This document shows, piece by piece, positions 56,239 through 64,000 of a stretch of DNA of 64,000 nt. The translations under genes and the position numbers were made by a program. Positions within the stretch are counted from its first letter, which is position 1. Every line of letters starts with the position of its first letter. Source of the DNA: Mastigias papua (Eukaryota; Cnidaria; Scyphozoa; Rhizostomeae; Mastigiidae); the NCBI GenBank assembly GCA_964019165.1, contig OZ025278.1, forward strand, positions 13,519,786-13,583,785, given 5' to 3'. Under the pieces are notes generated by a model, which saw only the letters and a list, made by a program, of their open reading frames with translations, was not told the DNA's origin and made no database searches.

Positions 56239-57004
56239 ATTAAATCAAAAATGTACTTCACTTGAATGTAGACGTTTCCATTTAATATCTTATCAGTATT
56301 AATCTAACAACCTAACCTAATCTTACTAATGAAGATATTAAATCGAAACGTCTACATTTAAGTGAAGTATATTGTTCAAGTTGACATCGTCCTTTTTCTT
56401 GAGCACACTTACAACTCTCACTGTTGGATGGACAGTAGGGAAGGCTCAGGGTTTCTGATCCCATTCCATGACCTCACAACCTAGCTTCAAGATTTCCCGG
56501 TGTCCATCATGAGTAGTAATACTCGTTATAAAAATCCTAGACGTCTAACTATAGACTTTTGAGTTCTCAGGGTTTGGAAGCCCATTTAGAACGTTAGGAC
56601 CCATCTCACGACTTCAATGTTTAAATCATTGAAGTTTTCTACAAGTTCTATGGAGATAAGAGTGCTTTATCAAATCAATAAGCTAATTGATAGTGTATTT
56701 TTCCTAATTTTACTACAAGTGCTGGCCAGCTGCAGGATTACTGAGATGTTGTAAATATTGTTTCCAGGCTAAAGCATAGCAATTTCATACATACTGATAA
56801 GGCTATAAAATTGTTTCAATACTGAAAAGTTTTCAATGTAATGAACGTTTGCAATCCGGCACTGCTGACCGATTTGTTTTTCGTACTATTATCATATTTC
56901 TTTTAACTAGCTTACCAACCGCTAGTTCCCAATGCCAGTAATGAAGGCTGTACAATTTATCTAGATTAAATTATATCAAATCAATAAGTCTCATTATACC
57001 TACA

Positions 57005-57360
57005 AACTTTTTATACGAATATACTCTATAAGAATATCAAAGCTCAAAATCGCTGACATTTAAAAGCAAGTTACGAATAATACAAGACTCAAGCTTCATC
57101 AAGGCTTAGACTTTTTGGTTATTTGAATTTTCTATAGAAAACAAAATAAGCATGAATTTCACTTATCTATTCTGGAAGTCATTATGCTATGCTGAGGCTC
57201 AGCAGCTCTCCAGGAAGTGTCTGTTATACACTTTTTATTGTAATCCATACTAGTCGCTGAGATTTAAGAATAATATATGAATATTCTCAAGTTCAAAATC
57301 AAAAAAGTTCTATAATATTGAGGCTCAGTTAAAAACTAGGTACTCTTGTAAAAAGTATGT
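57005..57360 (+). repeat. Foldback repeat family 2, copy c
   Basis: Contains CTCAAGCTTCATCAAGGCTT, ATGCTGAGGCTCAGCAGCTC and TATTGAGGCTCAG in the same order as copies a and b. Confidence 0.65.
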
Positions 57361-58080
57361 ACTTATAGTTTAGTCCATGTATATTTGTCCATGAGTTATC
57401 ACAGCTGTTATAGGCAAATGTACCTACTATAAGGAAATATTTACTGAGGTATCGACAGGTATAGACATAAATAATGTAATGGCCGACAGGTTTTGATTGA
57501 CTTCTTTTGTAAAAAGCAACAAACTGAGTGGAAGCATCATTGGTTTGAATGACAGAGGGCAGGTTAAACCAACAAAAAGTTTGCATTGGCTTGTGGTTTT
57601 TATACAACGTCTACATCCAAAAAAGCCATATTCCACGGCAGTTGCACGAAGTAAGTAATCAAATACTCTTTTCTCATATCTTATATGTAAATGTGTTTAA
57701 GTAACACGTATTCAACAAGCAAACAACAATGTACTAGTTGAAAAGCATGTAATGAGCTGTATTTTTCTAGTACTTGAGAAATTATTTGGCTGAGATTAGG
57801 TATTTGTTGCATTAAATGCCACTTTGTATCATCAACACATTGCTTATAAAGTAGGTTGTAATGACAAATGGCTACGTACTGGCAACAGCAAATGGGCAAA
57901 GATTCTAACAGAATAGATATTTAGATAGTGACAAAGGGGAAGGAGGCAGTTCCAAAAAGAAGGTGAAGAGAGAATATTGCGGAGAAAGCTGGGGAAACCT
58001 GGACACGTATTGATAGTACTCGAGTGAAATGGAAAGGTCTGTGGAGTCCATCTGCCAGCAGTGGCACGAACAGCAGATAT

Positions 58081-58474
58081 GATGATGATGATGATGGTGG
58101 TGGTGATGACGATGATGATGACGATGATGATGATAGCTAACCCATGGTTGGAGACCTCCTCGTGGTGGTGAGCCGACACTCAGAGACACTGTCCTTAAGT
58201 TGATAGCGATTCATATAGCAGAGATTCAGAATTGGGGCAAATGTTGACGACCTATGGCAAACTGTCCAACCAGGCCCCTTCAGTAAAGTCAGGCTCAGCA
58301 GCAGTTCTGATAAGTAACTGTTGGGGTAACAGAGTGGGCTGAGTGTAGCCGACTCAGTTACTTCTTTTAAACAATTGGCAGGCGGTCCACTGGCCCCAGG
58401 GTCAGTCTCAGGCCCCGCAAAGGGCGTAACGAGCAGAAGAAAAAAGATGATGATGATAATCATGATGATGACTA
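58081..58474. repeat. GAT-flanked repetitive unit
   Basis: A 310-bp GC-richer segment lies between two GAT/GATGAC microsatellites (58081-58135 and 58447-58474). Its right side (GCCCCGCAAAGGGCGTAACG, then GAAGAAAAAA and GAT repeats) looks like the 3' tail of a retroposon. The family is not recognised. Confidence 0.35.
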
Positions 58475-58974
58475 AGACATCCAGGGCCATCATCGATCTC
58501 ATATAGATGTTACAGGGAGTCGAAGGACAGTTCTGGAGACATTTGGTTGTTTAATGAAAGGGAAGGGGGTATCAATCAAAGAAATGGAACTCCATATGCC
58601 AAGTCCAGAGCAAACAATTGCTATGTAAAAAATTCCTTCTGATTTCTCAGCAGTAGAGTTCAAAATTACTGTCTTATTCCTTAAAGTTTACGTATAGGAA
58701 TAGTTTTACCAACTATAAGGTAAGACGTCAGTAAAAGCGGTATTTTTCAAGGATATTCCAGATCATAAAAAATCTAGAACAATTCAAGGAATTCCAGAAC
58801 TGGTGACCACCCTGTACAATGTCAATTAATACAAATGTTTAGCATACAATTCTGAAACATGCAAGCATCCTAATTTGTATGCAGTTACAATCTACCGATC
58901 AATGAATTTTATTGATAGCAATAATTATGTTTGTCTTATAGATACTTTGTTAACTTGTCTACTCAAGAATATTA

Positions 58975-60540
58975 ATGATGATAAAGGAGGTTATTGCTCT
59001 CGTTGCTTGCATGGTCTTATCAGTCCAAGGTATGGCTTTTTGCTTTCTATGTTCACCTAGGGGGTACCAATACCGGGTTGAGACAGCACTGCCTTTCAAG
59101 GATTCGCCCATTAGACTGTTGAACTCGATGACGCCACGCAATTTCTCCGTAAGGATAAGTTGAGATTGAGTAAATTCGGAAGGAAGAGAATGACTGAACT
59201 TTTTGTAAGCAACCTTACCCTAGTTATCAAATGGATGAACACAAATTCCTTTGCAACATGGAATCTTAGTGGTAGTTCTTCGTTCTTCGCAACTTGAGGG
59301 CAAATTTCTTGAAATTCTTATGTACATAAGTACGTAACAAAACCCTTATATGAATGAATACAGAATCAAAGAGAGAGGATAGATTTGAGGGTTCATATAC
59401 TATGTGATAATATACTTGTATTTTCGCTACTCTATAGTCAATAATAATGTTTGCATTAAGCAACCCCAGTTAGATCAATTTGATTGAGTCCACTTTAGAA
59501 CCGTAGGAATCCAAGAACGAGAAATTATCCAAACAAGAATTTCTCAAGAATAGAATACTAGAAGAGTACGAATTTAAGTCATATATGGCAAACACAATGC
59601 ATTCTAGTAGTAGGGCAATGAGGAGTGGTGATAAGGGGCCTCGCACATTAATTCCAAAGCGTTTAAGAGAGAAAAGATGAGCTGTATGAGCTAAAAAGGG
59701 TCCCGAAAAGGTATTTTGTAAGTCTTTACACTAACGAGAGTGCTGTAACATAAAACGAGGAGAGAAAGTCTATTGCATCTTCGGACTATTCTATCACCTC
59801 TGCATGCTGAGCACCCCTCTACCAGAGCTCCACCTAGTTATAAATTTAGCTCAATACAACTGGCCGGTATTCATTGCCATCCAGATGGATTCTAATTTGG
59901 GCCTATCGGGTCATATCCTGTCAAGTGTAAAACAGGTCATGGAATAGTCGTTGATGTAAACCTAAAGTTCATACGAAAATAGTAAGCTAAAATCTTCATG
60001 AACTAATAGCACTAATTGTATTGGTTCTGTCTCTTTTGCAGGAACTGGCTTCCCAAATTTGCTCGGTGGTGTACTGCTGAGTGCCCCTCCAGGCTTCACT
60101 CCCATATCAAGAAGTTGGGGAAATTGTGGTACGTTAAAAACAAAATGACAAAAGCAGATAAAATTATAGTTTTTCTTAAAGTTTTGCAATTGTTGTGGTA
60201 GTCCTGATCATTGAGAAGAAAAGCAAATAAAGAGCTATTAAAAATTATATTTTAGACAGTTCAGTGAGAGGATATCAAGGACTTGCACAATCTAACAAAG
60301 AATGCATGAAAGAGAAACTGGAAGCCTATAACTACAAGAAAGAAGGCATTGATCTGCTTATGAGAGTTGCTAACAGTGAGCCAGGTGCCAAACATCCGAC
60401 GATGCAAAATAAAAAGGTAGGAAACTGCACATTACATTCGAGATTTAGGCCGTAGAATGGTTTTTACCGTATAAAGTGGAAATTAAATATGAAATCGAAA
60501 GAGTACAGTACGTAAAGGGATGTAAATTGACACAAACACA

Positions 60541-60583
<43 letters not shown>

Positions 60584-60792
60584 AGAGTGTATATGAAAAG
60601 GATATTCAAATGATATGCTATGTTGAAATATGGTATATTGTTTACTAGATAAAAGGAATCGAAGATGAGCACAAGAAGAGAGTTTGTAAAGCAGCAGCTG
60701 ACTGCAAATGCTCTATCAGCCTGGATTGGTGTCCAGAAGAGAAAAAATAGATAAGGAACTGCTGATTGCTAATCATAGAATGTTCATTATGA
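58975..60792 (+). CDS. Small secreted Cys-containing protein, orphan
   Basis: Four exons: 58975-59029, 60042-60128, 60256-60416 and 60649-60792. All have GT-AG borders and consistent phases (447 nt, 148 aa plus TGA). The N-terminus MMIKEVIALVACMVLSVQG is a typical signal peptide, with likely cleavage after about residue 19. The mature chain is a Gly/Leu/Pro-rich segment (GFPNLLGGVLLSAPPGF), then a Lys-rich, probably helical region. It has six cysteines, at NC, EC, VC, DC, KC and the C-terminal RC. I recognise no family. Exon 2 also has an open frame in another phase, but only the frame used here links the signal peptide to exons 3 and 4. The intron before exon 4 contains a CA microsatellite (60532-60580). 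A secreted effector, toxin-like or structural peptide are all possible; the sequence does not decide. Confidence 0.68.
60532..60580. repeat. (CA)n microsatellite
   Basis: CA repeat followed by GAGAGAG in the third intron of the secreted-protein gene. Confidence 0.97.
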
Positions 60793-62574
60793 ATAATCCT
60801 AATTGATTTTACAAAAGATATTATATATTATGGAATAACAATTCATTGATGAATGCTCCTGTACAAATAATACTGCATGTGATATTCCTCAAAGTTCATG
60901 TTTGGGTCCATTAATTATTGCTTAGTAGCTGTTCATTTGTAGATCTGCATGAGGCACTGAATTATTTTCATAGATTGAAAATCCTCTCTCTGCTTCTAAA
61001 GAGCTTTTTGGAAAATTTGCCTACCTGGCTGTGCTAGATCTTACTAGCTTTTACAGCTTAACAAGATTCACGTGAATTTATCTGGAAAACATCCAGCGAT
61101 GGATTCATAGTTTAGTTCATTTCATTTTAACTTCATTCACTTCTTGACGATTGCCCCTCAGCAGAGATGATTTTGAAGGTTCCTTCTCGTAGAAAAAGAA
61201 CGAGCACACGTTTATTAGCATGAACACTAATGAAGAACAAAAATCTGAAGTCCTATGACCAACAGTAAATACAGAGATGGAAAAAATAAGAGTCGGTGTA
61301 TTTTAAAGTGTGTTTCAAAAAACCAACAATTCCTTCAATAACAGACGGGAAGACTCATTACAGTTTTCGTAAAAGCCCTATATACGTATGACTATATCAT
61401 TTACCATCCGGTTACAAATTTGGACTATTGACGAGAATCTGGAGGCTAAAATCTACTCCTATGGGTGCACACAACTGTACAAGCAGTATTTTACGCAACA
61501 CGATTCTCAACACCACCGCTTATGGAAAAGGTTGAAAGTGGGGGTCAAGGGGTATACTCCCGAAACAATTTTTTGCACACCACGCAGTTCAATTTGTGGG
61601 AGAATGATACCACTCTTAGTTATTATGCTTAACCTAAACAAAACACCTTATCTTTTTTTGTTTGATTAAGCTTTTATTGCTCATTAAACATAGAAGCTTC
61701 TTGACAAGATTTGGCCTCCCTGCCAATGGATAGCAAAATGGGTTGAACAAATTAGTGGGATAATGAAGAGTGATCAGCAACTCAACTCAAAAGGACTCTT
61801 GTGAACAAGAAACATTTCAGGGTGTCCCGTTTGTCTCCAATTTGTTCCAGGACCACTACTTAAATTTCCAAGACCACTATTAGTGGCCGGGACCATTCTA
61901 AATAAGGTAGTGCCCCCGGGCTTAAGTATCTAAGTAGACAACTCCCGCGATGTGCCCTCAGTGCATACCTAGCCTCTAGCCATAGTCACGTGCAGGCGGC
62001 CCTGGCCAATGTCAATTTAGTTGCTATAATGGGTTTCCTACAAAGCTATATCACCATTAATTCTCCTAGCCAAAGACTAATGTCAAAGCTAGGCCATTTG
62101 TTTGGAAATAATACTTAAAAAGCCAGGAAACCACTTTTAGGTAAAAAAATGTTCCAACCTACCAGCCAATACAAACTTTTATAGATGTAACCTGTTGTCT
62201 GTCGTCCAAATCAATGATGCTTTCAATTTTTTTGTTGCTATAGGCCAAAGCAGTTATTCAATACCTGTTGACCATTACCTTATTTATTGCCCAATATTTA
62301 TGGCATACATGGTTCAATAATCAACAGGCTTTTGATTGACTTCTTTCGCAAAAAGTAAAAAACTGATTGAAAGCATCATTGACTAAACGATAGACAGCAG
62401 GTTACATCAGTAAAGGAGTGCACTGGCTTGGAGTTTAGTGTGGTGGCCCATAAGGATCAAATCACACAAACTCATGAAGTAAAATGCAAGTTCTCCATAT
62501 CAACTAGTAAGTCACCACGCCCAACAGAAATATCACATCTTATATAAATTTATCGCATCAAATTGACTTCTGGG

Positions 62575-62945
62575 CCAACTCGGGAGACAACTACAACAGC
62601 CACCATCATCGATCATATTGCGACTAATCGCAAAGAGAATTTTAGAGTCTGGTGTCTTAAAAATTGGAATCAGTGATCACTATGTAGTTTATGCGATTCG
62701 TAAATTTCGAGACAATGCAAAAAGGTAGCCCAAAATAGTGACAAACTGGCAAAGAAAGCATTATAGACAAATTTATCTTCGATCTAGCTTCAATAGATTA
62801 GCAGCTACTTTTGTGTTGCTCTACAGATATCTACAAAATATTCAACAACATGACACACCTGCTTGCGTTTGCTATAGAGAAACATACTCCATTTAGAGAG
62901 CGTAGGGTATCTGATAGAGTGGGCCCTTGGATTACTTCAGATCTT
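62575..62945 (+). pseudogene. Degenerate non-LTR retrotransposon, endonuclease end
   Basis: Frames spell IIDHIATNRKEN, then ILESGVLKIGISDHYVVYAI with the SDH endonuclease motif, then KIVTNWQRKHYRQ, and a later GPLDYFRS that corresponds to the usual PWIT-type linker before the RT domain. At least two frame breaks and stops are seen. It ends before any RT domain. Confidence 0.65.
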
Positions 62946-63138
62946 AGGTAATTTTTAATAATTGATTACTTCAAATTCAAATTTATCACACCTAATGTAA
63001 ATTCATCAGGTCAAAGACAACTTCATCATATCCATTATAAATTGATCACATCAAATACAACTCTACAGAATTAAATAAAAAAATTGCATCAAGTATAAAT
63101 GTATGAAATATAAACTTATATTTGATGTAGGTAGTGTG

Positions 63139-63872
63139 TATTTGATCAGTAGCGTAGATAGAAGGGGTCAGGAGGGGTGAAAATTCCCCCCTTATAGAAC
63201 TACAATCATAAACAAAATATATCCGGACTGTCTGCTCAAAATTTTGACACTAGATTTCCCCTTTGCCTCTCCCCCACCTATCAATGTTGTTGCTTCTTAA
63301 GACTTAGAGAAAAGTCAGCTCCTTGCATCAAATATGAAATTCTTCGTTGGTAACAATATTGATCTTGGGAGAAAGGGGGGGGGGGTGGAAACAATAATAG
63401 AAGTCCAGTCATTTATGTGCAAGATTATAGACTTCCCTTTTGACGGTCAATTTCCCGTCGTGTTGGAAAACCCATGCAGCTATTTGTCTGTTCTACCTAA
63501 GTAATAAGCATTGAAAGAAAAGAAGTTTTCATACCTGAATAGCTAAATCAGACAAAGAGTTCTATTGTTACATATCTACATTTCTTGCACCTGTATGACT
63601 TTTCTTATCCACACCCCCAAATTTGATTCGATGAATTTGTAGTTGACTCTTTCCATGCCCCCCCCCTTTACACCATGATCAATGCTGTTATTGACGAAGA
63701 ATTTCATGCTTGATACGATGAGAAGCACTTTCATAAATCTTGCGAAAGAACAACAATGATAGATGGGGGAGGGGGGAATTTAGTGTCAATATTTTCCTAT
63801 TAGATCTACAGGGGGGAGGGGGCTGACTTCACATCTCATAACTCCCTCTGTCTACGCTATTGATCAAACACA
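63139..63872. mobile_element. Inverted-repeat element flanked by iterated short repeats
   Basis: Ends ATTTGATCAGTAGCGTAGA and TCTACGCTATTGATCAAA are inverted copies. The interior is G- and C-run rich. Both flanks (62970-63130 and 63875-64000) carry iterations of ATTTGATGYGATRAATTTGTA in opposite orientations, so the whole may be one larger element running off the window. Confidence 0.5.
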
Positions 63873-64000
63873 AATTCACCATACCAACTGACAGTTTATG
63901 TATGGTATATTCTTTACTTGATGTGGTGTCTTTTATTTGACGTTGCTAGGTTGTATATGATGTGATGAATTTGTATTTGATGCGATGAATTTGTAGTTGA

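Larger units (their letters stand above)
60793..64000. other. Right-hand end of the window
   Basis: Endonuclease-domain remnant (62575-62945) and the iterated-repeat element (62970-64000). Between 60793 and 62570 there is only AT-rich unique sequence; the ORF at 61388-61669 has no supporting features. Confidence 0.55.

Noticed and set aside
57844..58189. His-rich and Ile-rich minus-strand ORFs
   Set aside because: Produced by the GAT/GAC microsatellites at 58081-58135.

Overview
This window looks like nuclear DNA of an invertebrate animal. It is AT-rich, and its genes are split into short exons with GT-AG introns. It holds many short inverted-repeat transposons (MITEs), a SINE, non-LTR remnants, microsatellites and one very young LTR element. 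There is no sign of bacterial or viral gene organisation. I cannot name the species. The gene models below were assembled by hand from splice sites, reading phase and protein resemblance; no database search was run.

Layout. (1) Bases 1-22910, + strand: two neighbouring paralogues. Gene A (1-6583) enters from the left already coding and ends at 6583. Gene B (12810-22910) appears complete, with 10 exons and 456 aa. Gene B has an N-terminal PDZ domain most like the SNX27 type, then an acidic linker, then a C-terminal module shared with gene A (core PDIFNDL-x-PYY). I cannot assign that module to any known domain. Intron phases match between the two genes, which argues for tandem duplication. Between them lie dispersed repeats, a tRNA-like inverted-repeat element (7580-7729) and a nested miniature LTR retrotransposon (10743-12060) with apparently identical LTRs. 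(2) 22911-30980: mostly repeats, including a tRNA-derived SINE (29492-29745), plus candidate upstream exons. (3) 31088-34794, + strand: a five-exon, four-transmembrane protein resembling the MS4A/CD20 family. It is preceded, 21 bases upstream in the same exon, by the end of a short spliced open frame. (4) 34795-45760: repeats, a candidate signal-peptide exon on the minus strand, and an RT-tail retrotransposon remnant. (5) 45761-52719, minus strand: a complete eight-exon ADRM1/Rpn13 gene, the proteasomal ubiquitin receptor. (6) 52720-64000: repeats, a small four-exon secreted Cys-containing protein (58975-60792, + strand), an endonuclease-domain retrotransposon remnant, and a terminal iterated-repeat element.

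The genes show no common pathway. The most novel-looking material is the PDZ + PDIFNDL paralogue pair, the orphan secreted protein, the short open frame ahead of the MS4A-like gene, and the tRNA-like hairpin element.
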